From Paguma larvata (taxonomy: Eukaryota > Chordata > Mammalia > Carnivora > Viverridae): a stretch of DNA of 64,000 bases. Every line of letters starts with the position of its first letter. Positions within the stretch are counted from its first letter, which is position 1. The position numbers and the translations under genes were made by a program. Location: assembly GCA_030068075.1 (NCBI GenBank), contig CM057826.1, forward strand, positions 65,197,312 to 65,261,311, read 5' to 3'. Of the stretch, positions 23,501 to 38,500 are shown in pieces. The notes beneath the pieces were generated by a model. That model was not told where the DNA came from. It saw only the letters and a program-made list of their open reading frames with translations, and made no database searches.

Positions 23501-26500
23501 TGGTGTAATCTTCGCTTTCATATGACAATCTGCCATCAGAATGTAGAAGACATATGAACAGGAAGTATAGTGAGATTATGATAGTAGTCATCTAACCAAG
23601 CAATAAAGATCTGAATTAGAATAGTGGCAGTAGGAAGTGACACAAGAGGATTTAAGGAGCAGAAAGAAAGGTCTAACCCACTGGCATCTTGCAGTGGAGG
23701 CTTCTTACACTGGCCGAGTGTGAACACTGTATACTTTACGAGAAGCATACTGGTTTTAATCATGGCTGTTTTAAAAACTACTTTATTCACTAAAGCCAAT
23801 ACATTATCCATGAGAAGACAAAGCAAAAGAACTGAAGTTTCAAATCCACAATAAAACAAATTAAAAAATAATAGCAATTAACACTTTTTTAACAATTAAC
23901 ATTCTAACACGGAGAATGTACTCTGAGCACTTTAGTCAATCTAATCCTCACAACCCTTTAAAGCAGATCTGCCCTTACCATACAGATCAGAAAAATGAGG
24001 ACCATTTTTGTAAGTAAAGTAAGATTTACAAACCTGCTAAAGATAGAAAGCCACTGAGCCAAGGATTGTTACTCAAGCAGTCTGAACACTTAATCACCAT
24101 CAACTCAGTAAAACCATTCCTGAAACTAAAGATACAGTAAACAGCTCAACAGCATATACAGACCCTGAGGATGCCTACACCAGTGATTCACGGAAAGTAC
24201 TCTAAGCAGCTCGAATGTAAATGAAGACTCTCCAGTGGCGACATTAAGCGACTTTTTCATGATAAAATCTCTTTCTCAATTTGTTCAGAGTGATTAAAAA
24301 TGTAAACTTTAAAAAATGAATGCAAGATAGGAAAAAAGAACTAAAATGAGAGCATTGAAGACACACAACCGAAGTGTGCTCAGGACAATGACTGTTGTTT
24401 AAGTCTTCATTATGGGGAAAAAAGGTGAGTAATAACCTGTCTGATTTCTATTCAAATCTACTTTGGAAGCTCACAAGAATGGCTTTTCTTAGATCAAGGG
24501 GACGTGGCGGGAAACGGAACACTTATTATATACCAGAGACAATTAAATTATTTATGCTAATTCACTTAATGCCAACAACCTAGAGTGGAGACATTATCTC
24601 AACATGTACAGATGAAAATTAAACCTAAACACGACAGTTTCAGATCTTACCACTTCTTCTTCCTTGATCAATATTTGCTCATTAAAAGTTATATGAAGGG
24701 TGAAACTCCTAATACATTTAGAATCTGTTAAAAAGAGAATCTAATGCTTGAGCAAATTTATGCTACTTGATACTATAATTATTTTGTCGAATTCATTGTG
24801 CAACTTGACTTCCACAGCTGTTGTGTGTGGGTGGATTAGCTCTGTATTATGTAAAAGCATCAAATTAAAGAAAGGTGGTTTCCACATACACAGCGTATTT
24901 TATTTACACTGCCACCTTAGTTCATAAAGCATAAGTGTACAGGCTTAATCTTAGAACTAACTAACGCACGATCTTCTGCCAATCCCACAAAATGAAAAGT
25001 CCCAGGTAAATTATAATTTTTTTTGGGCAAACATTAGTAAAATTCTAAGGGATCAGATTTTCAAGCAGAGACTTGCATATATACAGGGTAACAGTAAATA
25101 ATTTCTGATTATACTCTGAGCAAATGCAGTGTCTAAATGTTCAATCTCCAAAGGGACAGAATTACTGTACAAAAGAATCTTAAAGAATAGAAACAAAAGG
25201 GATGGTTTTGCCTAAGTGAGAAATGCAAAACAATGTTGTAGTCCAAGTAGTTTCATGTAATGCTCCACAGAGAGCAGGGGTCAGAGGGTTAGAAAGAACA
25301 AAATTTAAAATTCTATTCACTATTTACTTTTATATTTTTCTCACCCCAAAGGGGTTTAATCTAAATTTCTAATAGATTAAAAACAACCAGAAATAAGAAG
25401 TGGATGCCATATAATTTCAGGGGAAAAAAATTCAACTCTGCTCTGAAAATCCTACAAACACCAGAAAATTTTCAGCACTTTGAAAATATTTTACAGAAAA
25501 CAGTTTCTGTAAAAATATTTACAGAAAACAGAGAACCTATGCAATTTGTTTTAGATAGGTACTGTGGATGGATATACATGTATGTTACCACACCCAAAGG
25601 TTTGCTCATAGTTTCGCTTTTCAGACTATAATAAGTCACTTCACTCTTTAAATATTTAACATGTTATGTAAATGATGAAATGGCTTACTGAAGAAAGAAC
25701 TAGGAATATCCAAAGTTTGCCTTACTAATTATACACTGTTAAAAAAAGGGAGAATCCAAAATCCCAACAGTTACCTAGGGTTGTATGATGAAATACGGAT
25801 CTTCATTTCCTTATTATCTTCTACAAGATCAATTCACCCTCAGAACATTACACAACCAAGCGAAGTTGATATCACAATTATTGGGAAATCTGTTTCTTTC
25901 TCCTGTGCTTATTACAGCAAAATCACTTACAAACTATGCAACTTTGGGTAAATCACTTCTCTCTGAGCCTCCATTTTCTCATTTGTAAAATGGGACTAAT
26001 AACAGAAGTACCTACAGCTATTAGGATATGAGGGAAGATGAAAATACAAGCACATATTAAAGTCAGCTTAACTGCAATCAGGCAGCAGCAGTTGTTTGAT
26101 ACTGTTTTTCAAGCCTTCTCATTCACTCTGCCTCAGAGCCGAACCAAATAAGTATTTATATTTGTCTTTATTAAAATATACTTTGGTCCAGACAGTGTAA
26201 AAATTATTAGATTTTCTTTTGACGATCTCTATATGACCGACTCATTTCTTGTCTGTTTGTTTCTCCCAGCTTCCCTCCGTATTCACTTAATATGGTCTCA
26301 GGGTTCATCTAAAAATAAGGTATCAGAGTTGAAAACTGGTCATATTTAAATCTGTTCAACTTTTTACTGAAATAAGAAATTTATCAAAAAAGCTAAAGGT
26401 TGAGCCAAAGACTGATAGCTTTGAATGCTGGCTTCAGATCCTAATTCTTACATTCCAAACATAAATTTACCACTATTTATTTATTTATTTATTTACTTAC

Positions 26501-29500
26501 TTACTTAATGTTTATTTATTTATGAGAGAGAGAGACAGAGACAGAGCATGAATTGGGGAGGAGCAGAGAGGGAGTGACAGAATCCAAAGCAGGGTCCAGG
26601 CTCTAAACCATCAGCACAGAGCCCAAAGTGGGGCTTGAACTCAAACTGCAAGATCATGATTGGAGACAAGGTCAGAAGCTTAACCGACTGAGCCACCCAG
26701 GCACCCCATGTTTACCACTTTTTTTTTTTTAATTTATTTATTCTGAAAGTGAGAGAGAGAGCGGAGGGGCAGAGAATCCCAAGCAGGATCCACATTGTCA
26801 GCGTGGAGCCCAATGCAGGGCTCGAACTCACGAACTGTGAGACCATGACCTGAGCTGGAATCAAGAGTCAGTCTCTTAACCGACTGAGCTACCCAGGTAC
26901 CCCTTACCACTTTAAAAAAATATTTTGCCAGTTTAGCACTACTGAGCAGTAAACCATCTCTCCCATCTTTTGTGAGCTGAAACTAAAAAAGTGTATACCT
27001 TGTACAACTTTCCTACTATAAGGCAATTTAATTATAATGTTCATTTTTAGAAGATAGTGAAGTCTAAAGAGCAACAGACAACCAATATTTCTAATGTAGC
27101 CTTCAGAAAAAAGGAGTTTTCAAAATTTAAGGAAGTACCAACTTTACGTGAACTTTTTAAAGCTGGAAGACACAGCCAACTAATTAGATTTTGTTTCACT
27201 ATATTTTAAGTGAAAGAGAGACACACCTATGGAAAAGGTTCCTAGTTATTTGAGCTGGACCCATGGGACACTCGTGCTGTACATACTGCAAATCTGGTAT
27301 GTATGCAGGATAGACAGCTGTGTCTCATTCCTATAACCAAACCTAAAGGGAAATGAGTCTATCAGGGTTTTTCCTTTCTAAAGGTCAAACTGCTTTCAGG
27401 TATGAACTTATCAATTCCTGAGAAAAGAGGAAGTACAATTGGACAGAATTTAATTTAGGAGTATTTCAAAGTTTAAAAGTGCCATCTTCCTTCTCATTTT
27501 TCCCACCTTATAGTATGTTCCTGTTAAAATTGATACTTCCTGTTTCCATCGCTACTTTCATACTCTAAGCAATTCTGTTAAGTGATATGATTTTAAATTG
27601 TCTATTCCTACATAATTTTTAACAACAAAGCTAGCTCCCTTGCTCTCTCTGCTCTGTAGGTCTCTAATGTTCAAATTATTTAAAAGAAGAAGGTAATTTT
27701 TCACTTTGAGTGCTGTTTTTGTAACAAGTTTCGATCTATGAAACGGATTTCTGCATGCTGCTGGGTTTTACCCAAATTCTCAGAAACACCTTTTCATTAC
27801 TTTAAGGTAACTAAAACAAGAATTATGTTAGAGACAGAAAATACATAATATTTAAAAGTAAAGTTAGCGTTTTTGACCTTTTAACTAAACACAGTACCAA
27901 CAACAAGACACTCAATAAGAGTCTGCAGTCCTAAAGTCTGAACTCTATTTTGGAGTGTCAAAAAGGTCAAATGAACTTTCTTAAAATTTATACAACTCAC
28001 TTCTATATTACAATTTTGCAGGAACAGAAAATGTAATAGAGACTGCATTTTCCTCACTATTATCTTTTATGGCACTACTCCCTGCTGTTTAAGAGATCAA
28101 AAGCACTCCAAAGATAAAATATAGTTAGGTTAGAAAAATCCCAAAGTATATCCACATTCAAAAGGCACACAAACCATTAACTATAGATAAAAGTTACATG
28201 TAAAGACAATGACTGAGAAACCTTCTGACAGAAGTTAGGGGTTTAAAAATAAACTCACCACCCAGATGGAAGGTCCCAGGTTCTAACAGTGCAGTCCATT
28301 GAAGCACTTATTAACCAACGCCCATCAGGACTGAAAGCCTTCAAAATAAAAAAAAAAAAACGAATACATATATACTGTGTGTGTATATTAACGTATGTGT
28401 ATTTAACAATTTAAGATGCAAGAAATGAAAAGATGCAGGTTTCATGAAAAAATAAGTAAGTAAAATTTAGACTGCTGTATCTTATAAAAGAAATCATTTC
28501 TTACATACCACTGTTTGGATATAATTAGGCTTTTACATGTACTATGCATGTTTTAAAAATTAACAGTATCATCCAATTTTCAATTTTTACTACATAACCT
28601 GCTACATTTATGGACAGTTAATAAACTATGAACATTTTTAGCATAAAACTGCTATTCTGGAACATTCAATCAAATATTTTGTTAGCCTAATTTCAGTTAT
28701 AAAGTTCTGTGAAAGAAATAAAACCTGTATTTCACTAAAGAGTCTATATATTAGACTGGCTTTCTAAGAGTCCAAAATGATTTTGAAGAATGCAAATTCC
28801 CTTAAAATATTAAAGTTACTAAAGAAGAACTTCTGCTTCTATTTACTTATAGCTTCAGTTAAAGATCTCCTTTTATAATGATGTTTTAATCCGAAATATA
28901 ATTTAAAATCACAGTAATTAGAATTTTAAAATAAAAGTAAATAATAAACTACTTATGCCACCTTCAAGAAGCTGTATCTTTTCTATTGATATAAGTGGAT
29001 AAATAGCCCTCATTTTCCTGTAGCATATAAGGACTGTGAGGCTTAGATCAGGTCATATATGAAAGACCCAAAACAAAAAACTTTAAGGTGTATAATGGTA
29101 GATTATTCATCCAGGAGTCTAAACACACCACAGGGATTACGACCATCCATATTAACAGATGATATTGGGATAAGTGGACTCCAATCTGTTCACTGGGTTG
29201 CACTGATACAGCAGAAACTCAAACTTTAAGGAACAGTAGCTTGATTTACAGGACCATGCATATTAAGAACAGGGAAAATGTCTCTGACAGGTAAAGTCAT
29301 GTGTTACATGCTCACAGATTTAACTGAACAGGAATAATTTATTACTGAGGAGAAATTCCAGACATTCGAGTTCAAAATATGGTTTGAAAAGGAAAGAAAT
29401 ACAAAGGGCAGGCTGGCACCAACTAGTTTTAAAAACGCATCCAAAAAATTCATCAAAATCACTCCACTCCTGTGCTCATTTCTACACATGATATCACAAC

Positions 29501-32500
29501 AAATTCTGCTGATGATTAGTTCTGTTAATCTCCTACCTGCAGAACAACACAATTCCATGACTTTTTTTCCCCTATATTTTTAAGGGAATGGATAAAATTC
29601 TGATTTTTGGTATAAGAATGGATAAATAAATGTAGATGTTGGAACTGCCACTAAATAGCCCAGATTTTATTTTAATTTTTTCCTGTTTTCAAGTGAATCA
29701 AGGTGTCTGTGAATGATGAAAAATAACAATATATAAACTTAATAGAGCCTCAAATATATACTTTTCAAACTAGAGTACTTTTTTATCATATCTTATATCC
29801 CATTATCAGAACATAATAGTAAGCTAAAACAGATTTTTATTGATTCAACTCTTTTAGAGTTAAGAAATCTAAACTCTAGAAATAACATTAACCTAGAATA
29901 AACCAGATACCAGATATTCAAGGTCCCCTACTATTCATTTGTTATGCATGCAGAAAATCAGAAATGAGTTTTCTCAGCCTAGTTTAATTCTAAGTAAAAA
30001 ATGATATACTTATGTTTCAATAGATCATTTATTCTCCAAAGGATATTTTAGCGTTGCTTAGAGTTTAAGAGAAAAAAATGAACTCTGAAATTTGTAGTTT
30101 AATCTGACGGCATTAACTGCCTGAGAAATATTAAACTTTTTACATTCTAAATTTTCTTTAAAACTCTATTTTTTTGAAAATAAGTTTCCAAATTATTTAC
30201 TTTGAGTATCTCATATGAAAAATTTAATGCTATTAAAGGATAATAGTTTTAATTATTTGAAATATTTTAACCTAAATAGAAACAAATTAGTTAAGTTTCA
30301 TTTAAACATCAAAAGTTCGTCTTACCAGGTCATTTATTTGGCCTTGGTGTCCAGCGAACTCTCTGACAATCTTCCTAGTTTCAATATCCAGGACACTAAT
30401 GGAGAAGTCATCCAAGGCAAGTCCTAGAATGCCACTAGCAAGATAAATACACCAGTTTTAATATACAAACCAACAAACCTTTCAAATTAAAATCTCACAG
30501 TCATTCTAATTTTGTTAATAACCAAGTATACCTGTGGAGAAATTAAACAAAATTCTGTTCTCTTACATTAAATGTATGATTTCCCCACTTGGTAAATTAT
30601 GCACTTACATTAAGACTTTTACCAAAAATATAAAAAGAAAACCCATAATCATTAAAGGAAAAACTTTACCTGTCTCTATGTAGCAGCATCATATTCGGAG
30701 ATGAATCAAGGCTCATAGAGTGTATTAAAATTTTGTTTTTAAAGTTCCAAAATTTGAGTAATCCTTCACTACCAGTTGTAATTGTCAACTGGTTTAAGCC
30801 ATCAACTGCAACACCTCTAACAGATCCATTATGAGCTTTAAAGCATATGTTAAAAAGAAAAAGAAATAAGAATTGGCACTGTCTCTCTGAACCCTAAACA
30901 AACAGTGATTCCTTCATTTAAACTAAGCTCCCTCTATTTAGTTCCCTTAAAATCTTAAAATTAATCTGGATTTCAGGGACTAGGGAGAAGATTATTATAT
31001 TGCTATAATTAAAACAATATCCATTAGGTTGATCCAAGAAAGCTTAAGATTTTGTTTAATGAAAGGGGAAGAAAACACAAATTTTAATTTTTATAAAATG
31101 TACTTTCCCCTAATCTATTAATAACTTCATTCTCTTTGGGTATTTCAACATGGTGTTTATAGTAGGTATAATGACAGTAACTGCCAGATAGGGTTGATGA
31201 TAACCCATCTACAACCTTAGCAAATGCCTGGCACTCAAGAATTTAATAAATGCCAGAGACAGTTATTACCCTTGTAATTGTCTATATTATTATTTTCTTA
31301 AATAAGAAAAAGGAAAAAAATTCAATACCTTGATCCTCGCCAAAACTTCCTCGATGAATACCAGACTGCATATTATATACATCTACAGTTCCTGATGAGA
31401 GACCAATTACGGCAAAGTTTCCACAAGAAGTTATATCTACTGCCTTTAGAAAAAAAAATTTAAACACAAATGATACAAAAAATAACTAACATTTTTTTAC
31501 TACACTTTATGGTTTCCAAATAATATGTCATTTAAAAAAAAGAAGCATGCTAAATGAATTGCCTCATTAATTTTCTTAAACATAATGTCATTGTACTTGG
31601 GTGTATAAGAAATATCTACTTGATTCTATGTCCATTCTCTAAGAAGTATACAGAAATTATTATCCAAGAAAATAAAACCTAACCAAAGTTAACTCAAATG
31701 AAATTTACAAAGTCAGAAGAACTGTATTTCAGCTGGCCTTCAATGTTTAATTTATTCACAACACTGCTAAATTCAAAGTATTCCATCGTCTAATTTCTTT
31801 ACCTTACCTTATGTAATTGCTTCTACAGAGGATATAAAACTGAAAACATATCATTAGGATGTTCATCTTTATTATACTAAGCTTCAACCTTATTTTCTAT
31901 ATAAAGAGGCTAACAACCAACAATGTCATAGGATTGTTGCAAGAATAATATAAAATAATGCCTGTTAGGGGTGCCTGGGTGGCTCAGTTAGTTAAGCGTC
32001 TCTTGATTTTGGCTCAAGTCATGAACTCATTATCCTGAGAATGAGCCCCGTGTCAGGCTCCACACAGCACGTGGAGTCTGCTTAAGATTCTCTCTCTCCC
32101 CCTCCCTTCATGTGCGCACATATGCACACGTACTTTATCTCTCAAAAAAAAAAAAAAAAATTCGTGGTAGGCACAGAGCCTAGAAGAAAGTAAGCACACA
32201 AAAAATGTTAGCTGTGATTATCATTACCACTACTAGTACAACAGCTACTCAAAACTGTGCAGGTAAACTTAAGAAGCTTAAGATAAAATCTCTATGGTTT
32301 AGAAAATAGTATAAAAGCTTAAAACTGGATTTTTGTACTATGGAGAATAGCGCATACATGCTTTTCAAAAGTTGTGAACAAAACAGAATCAACTATGCAA
32401 TTACACTTATAGTAAATTAAAAACAGTTATTCACTAAAAAATAGTGATAATAGATAGATAATAGATAATAGATAAGCTTAGCAAGGTTACATGATAGATT

Positions 32501-35500
32501 AGCATACAAATATTAACTATATTTCAATACACTAGCAATAAACAATCCAAAACAAAATTAAGGCAAGAACTCCATTTATGATAGCATTAAAAAGAATAAG
32601 ATACCAGGAAACCAAGGAAGTATGAGACTTGTAAACAGACAACCACAAAATATTGCTGACAGAAGTTAAAGATCTAAATAAATAGGGAGACGCCCCATGT
32701 TCAAGGATCAGAAGTTATATTAATGTGGTAACACTCCTCAAACAGATTTACGGTATCAACAAAAGCCCTACCAAACTCCTAGCTGATTTCTTTCCAGATA
32801 CTGACAAGCATATCCTAAAATTCACATGGAAATGTAAGAGGTTAGAATTAGCCAAAACAATCTTGAAAAAAGAATTTGGAGGACTCCATTTTTTTGATTT
32901 CAAAACTTAATACAAAGGAACCAGAGTCAAGACAGTGTGGTTCTGGGATAAAGACAGACATATAAAACAATGGCATAGAACTGAGAATCTAAAAATAAAG
33001 CCTCATATTCATGTCAAATTTACTTTTGGCAAGAACGTCAAGAATATTCAATGGGGGAAGAACGGTCTTTTGAATAATACTGACACAACTAGTTATTCAT
33101 ATGTAAACGAATGAACTTGGACCCGTACATACACCATACACATAAATTAATTCAGAAAGGATTATACGCTTAAATGTAAGAGCTAAAAGTGTGAAACTCT
33201 TTAGCACAAATCACAGGAGTAAATCTTCATAGCCCTGGGTAGGCAATGATTTTCCAAAAACCATAGGCAAAAAAAAAAAAAAAAAAAAAAAGACAGAGAA
33301 GACTTAATCAAAATTAAAAACTCTTACACTGAAAATGCTATCAACAAGAAAACAAAATGACAGCCCACAGAATGGGGAAAAAACACTGCATGTCACACAT
33401 CTGATACGGGATTTAGTCCAGAATACAAAAACAGCTAATTCAGCTCAATAGAAAAAGACAAATAACCCCTTTAATGGGCACAGAATTGAATAGACATTTC
33501 TCCAAAGACATACAGTCAATAAACACATGAAAAGAGGCTTAACGTTGAGTCCCTAGGGAAACACAAATTAAAATCACAATGAGAAACTACTTCATACCAA
33601 CCAGGATGCCAATAACCAAAAAAGCACACAATCCTAAGTGTTGGCTAAAATGTATAGACACTGAAACACTTGTACGATGCTAGTGGGAGTATAAAAAGGT
33701 GCAGCCACTTTGGAAAACAGGTTGGCAGTTCCTCACAAATGTTAAACAGAGTTGCATTATGACCTAACCATTCCAGTCCTAGGTATAAGCTCAGAAAAAC
33801 AAAAGCATATGTTCACATAAAAACTTATGTGTGCTAGGGTCCCCTCCTTAAGGAATGGGAAAAAAACAAAACAAAAAAACACAAAACCTCGAGGCAACCT
33901 GGCTATAAGGATAGGTGACAACAATATCCCTCATGATCTTGTAACATGACACCACTTATCAGACTGCACGTCTGCGTGTTACCATATATGGTAGACAAAG
34001 AAATAGAAAATGTACAAAAAACTATGCCAGGCAGCGTTCAGGGCTCAGTTCTTCGGGTACAAACCTAATTGAGCCATGGTAGCACAAATAAAGTTACATC
34101 CTGGAAAGAAAAGCCTCCGTGCCATGACTCCCTTTGTGAAAATCCTGCTACAAGGCACTAATGTTAGCATTATTTATAAGAGTCAAGAAGTATTCATAGC
34201 AGCACTTTCGACAATAGCCAAATCATGGAAAGAGACCAAGTGCCCATCAACTGACGAATGGATAAAGAAGATGTGGTATATATATACAATGGACTACTAA
34301 GTGGCAATGAGAAAAAATGAAATCTGGCCATGTGTAGCAACACGGATGGAACTGGAGGGTATTATGTTAAGTGAAATAAGTCAGTCAGAAAAAGACAGAT
34401 ACCATATGTTTCCACGAATAGGTGGACTCTGTGAGACTAAGCAAAAACCAGGGGGAGGGGAAGAGGGGAAAGGAAAAAAAGACACAGAGAGGGAGGGAGA
34501 TGAAACATAAGAGACTCTCAAAGACTAAGAACAAACTCAGGGTGAGGGGGGTGAAGGGAGTGAGGGGGGGAGAGGGGGTGATGGGCAATAAAGAGGGCAC
34601 ATGTTGGGATGAACACTGGGTGTTATATGTAAACCAATTTGAAAATAAACTATTATAAAAAAATTTAGAAATTTAAAAATTAAAAAAAAAAAGAGTCAAG
34701 AAGTAGAAACAACATAAATGGCATCAACTGATTAATGGCTAAATAAAATGTGGTTTCTACACAAACGTAGTATTAGTCACAATAAAATGAGTTAAGTATG
34801 AATAAACTTTGAAAATGTTATGCTAAGTGACAGAGAAGCCAATCAGAAAGACCACATATTGTATGATTCCATTTACATTAAATGCCCAGAATAGGAAAAT
34901 CTATAGAAATAAAAAGCAGATTGTGGTTACCTAGGTTAGGGAGAAGAGAGAGAACAGGGTTTCTTTTTGAGTTGGTAAGTATATTAAAAAATTAGACTGA
35001 TTAAATTTTAGTGATGATTTCCCAATCCCAAGAATATACTAAAAATGACTGAACTGTACACTTTAAGAGGGAATTTTATGGCTTGTAAATTATATTAATA
35101 AAACTGTTTCTTAAAAAGTAGAAGCAGGGCACTTAGGTGACTCAGTTGATTAAGCGTCCAACTTTTGATTTTGGCTCAGGTCCAGGGTCCCAGGATTGAG
35201 CCCGGCATCAGGCTCCACACTGGGCATGGAGCCTGCGTAAGATACTCTGTCTCCCTCTCCCTTTGTTCCTCCTCCGCATAGATGTGTGCTTTCTCTCTTT
35301 CTCTTTCACTAAAACAACAACAACAAAACCCAAAACAGCAGAAACAACAATTCTGCAAACCAAATTTGGCATCACTTCTTTAGATCTGAAAATCCAAACG
35401 CAACAGAAGTGGACTAACATTTAACAAAAGCTAACTAACAAAAGCAAAATTTCTTAAAAGGAGTAAACTTTTAAGTAAACACTGGCATTTAAAAGCTGTA

Positions 35501-38500
35501 TTTAAAGGGCACCTGGGTGGCTCAGTTGCTTAAGCATCCAACTCTTGGTTTCAGCTCAGGTCATGATCTCACAGTTTGTGAGTCTGAGCCTGGCACTGGG
35601 CTCCACACCAAGAGTGTGGAGCCTGCTTAGGATTCTCTCTCTCTCAAAACTAAAATAAATTATATTTTAAATTATATATATGCATATATATATGTATATA
35701 TATATAAAATAAAAATTGTATTTAAGAAAGGCTTAGAACTCAATCAGAATTTCTCTATATGGCACTTTTCAAGAGACAAATATAAGAAAATAAATGCTTT
35801 AAATAACTTCTATATCTATAAATTATTAAAGAGTTAGCTAAATCTTACTCCTATATCAAAAGAAATCAAGAAAAAAAACCTTAGATTCACATTCATTAAA
35901 TATAGTACTTTATACTGAATATAAGTAAGGTAAGAAAGTTCACTGATAAATGCTGAATTCATCTTCAAAGGGTGTTCTGAGTAATCCTGCGTTAATTAGA
36001 ACACTAAAGCAACTAATATACTACATCTAATTAAGCAAAACTTAAACCTAAACTAATTCTCTACAGTTGGAAAACAACACTATTGGTGAATAATTTCACA
36101 GTGTTAAACTGTTCTTTCAACCAATATGATCATTAGTAAATGAGTATAACAAGACTGTCACAGGACAGTTTTACAGGAGAAAATGCTCTTGCCAACGAGC
36201 TCAAGCTCACTTACTGTTGCAGTTATGTCATCTGTCTTTAGCTCTTTTGGCTTGAGAAAGTAAGCACCTACTGTAGATCTCTGATAGTTCCAGGTTGAGC
36301 AAGACAGTTTACCTTGATGACAAGCAATGATACCATCCCAGTCACTTTCACGAGCTTCCTCTGAAACATAAGAAAATCAGAAATCCAATTATTTTTCATT
36401 CCCTCACTCATTCACCTATTACTTATTAGGCATATAATACTCTATGTTATTATTAGGCGCAAGCGGCTGATGGTGTACAGGTAATTTTGGATAGCAATGA
36501 GCTTCCAATCTAACAAGAAATTCTGGGTGGTTGAGCTTGATTTTGGCTCAGGTCACGGTCTCACGGTTTGTGAGTTCAAGCCTTGTGTCAGGCTCTGCAC
36601 TAACAGTGAGAAGCCTGCTTGGGATTCTCTTTCTCCCTGTCTCTCTGTCCCTCCCCTGCTTACACACTCACTCTCTCTCTCTCAAAAATAAATAATAAAC
36701 TTAAAAATTAAAAAAAGAAAAGAAATTCTTATTAGAAGAAATTCTAATAAAGAATGATAGTGTCCTATAAAAGCACTCAGCAAGAGTTTACTAAGAGACT
36801 TGAGGACAGTAATAAATGGCTCCCTGAAGGAAGCAATAAAACAAACAGCAATTGGGGGCAGCGGGCACAAATTGGTTCAAGAGTAACTTGAACAAAAAGA
36901 AGCATAGCAAGTAAGTGATGCATTTCCTGAGAAGGATGAGAAGCAGCCAAGGCAACTGGGGCCATATCAGAGTCTTGAAAGCCACGTTCATAAGATTACA
37001 TCCCACAGGCAGTAAGCGGCCTCTGAAAGATTTTTAAGCAGGTAAGGGACATGATTCAGATGTCTTAGATCACTCATGCTCTAAGATAAAAAATGGAAAG
37101 CAGGGTGGTCAAAATTAATGTTTAAAAGAAAAAAAAAAAGGAAAGAAGCCATCATTAGGTTGATATAATAACCTCAAAACAGAAATGGTGTCTTATTTCT
37201 ATGGTAGTTTTCACTCAATAATCCCATCATGTTATCTGCATTTTTCATAATTCAATTCTTTGAATGAAACACCACTCTAATGATGTAGCATATTAGGAGT
37301 TTGGTGTATTCTGATTTTGATTAAATTAGAACTTTATGTTCTCCATTCTTACCTTTTTATATTAGTGACTTTCATTATACTAGACATACAATAGAATGAA
37401 AAGAAGGGCTACAAAATAAAATACTAAATACTATTTATTAATAGGTGTTATAGAGAAAAAAAGCAAAACCTGAAATTAAAAGATAATTTCAAATTATAAA
37501 TAATTCTTTTTTAGTCTTCACATTAGATTAGCGTGCACTTGGGGTTACTTCCGAATGCTTATTAGTATCTGCAAAAACATTCTTTAACATGAAGAAAATT
37601 TAAAAATAGTAGGAAAAATAGAAAAGCAGAACTTCTTGGAACAGAGCGTTAAGTTACCTACCAGCTGCAAATTTTGTGATGGGTGGAAGTCGTACTGACA
37701 AGGCATTCTGAAGTCCTTTACGTTTGACTCTCTTTTTATTTATTAACCCTGGAGTTGAGGAAGAGAAGAACATAGCTATGAATCCTTCTTAACGAAAAAT
37801 GAACATAAAAGAGAAACTATTCCTTATCACATAACTATAAAGTTCAAGATATTTTTATTTAAATCAGGAACCAAATAAAGATATTATCACTATTACTTAA
37901 TCAGTTTTGAAATTTAGTGTATATAATTAGATAAGAAAATAAACTGAGATATAAATAATTGAAAACAAAGGTAAAAAAATTATTTTTGGGGCGTCTGGAT
38001 GGCTCAGTTGGTTAAGCGGCCGACTTCGGCTCAGGTCATGATCTCACGGTCTGTGAGTTTGAGCCCCGCGTCGGGCTCTGTGCTGACAGCTCAGAGCCTG
38101 GAGCCTGCTTCAGATTCTGTATCTCCCTCTCTCTCTGCCCCGCTGCCGCTCATACTCTGTCTCTATGTCTCTCAAAAATAAATAAACATTAAAAAAAAAA
38201 TCATTTTTTACAGATGATATCATGGTCATGTAGTCATGTCGATCAAGAGAAACAACCAAATAATAATTAGAGGAATAATCATTTCACTGGACCAAATACA
38301 GAATTAATTAAAAAAAAAACAACAGTGAGTTCCTACAATGCAGTAATATTTAATATCATTATAATTATTTGATAATTGTAACATATTACATATTCTTATA
38401 TATAATTACTAAATGCTAAATATTCCAGATAGAAATATAATGAACAAGGTTTATATCTATAAAACTAGCAAAAAAATTAGCATATTATAAAAAAATATAT

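Larger units (their letters stand above)
22561..28258 (-). other. WDR36 intron 16 (5.7 kb, the largest intron)
   Basis: Holds MIR-like fragments (about 23905-24090, 24530-24640, 25915-26080), an older unnamed repeat (about 23300-23680) and two adjacent minus CAN-SINEs (26475-26903). The other parts, including 26912-28258, show nothing I recognise. Confidence 0.6.
32480..35117 (+). mobile_element. Old L1, plus, interrupted by two later insertions
   Basis: ORF2-type sequence runs from about 32480, including a frame open at 32725-32910 (with [20 protein letters not shown] text), through CAAAGACATACAGTCAATAA and CAGAGTTGCATTATGACCTA. After the two insertions it resumes at 34706 with GAAACAACATAAATGGCATC and ends near 35117 in a 3' tail (AATAAAACTGTTTCTTAAAA). 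It has many stops and frameshifts. Confidence 0.85.
31444..36214 (-). other. WDR36 intron 12 (4.8 kb), a transposon nest
   Basis: From low to high coordinate: MIR split by a CAN-SINE, old L1 (interrupted by a solo LTR and a younger L1), then two more plus CAN-SINEs. All named elements are on the plus strand, antisense to WDR36. 31445-31920 and 35720-36214 show nothing I recognise. Confidence 0.75.
36361..37661 (-). other. WDR36 intron 11
   Basis: Contains a 5'-truncated CAN-SINE and an ancient repeat-like segment (36790-37100, related to 23300-23680). 37110-37661 shows nothing I recognise. Confidence 0.6.
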
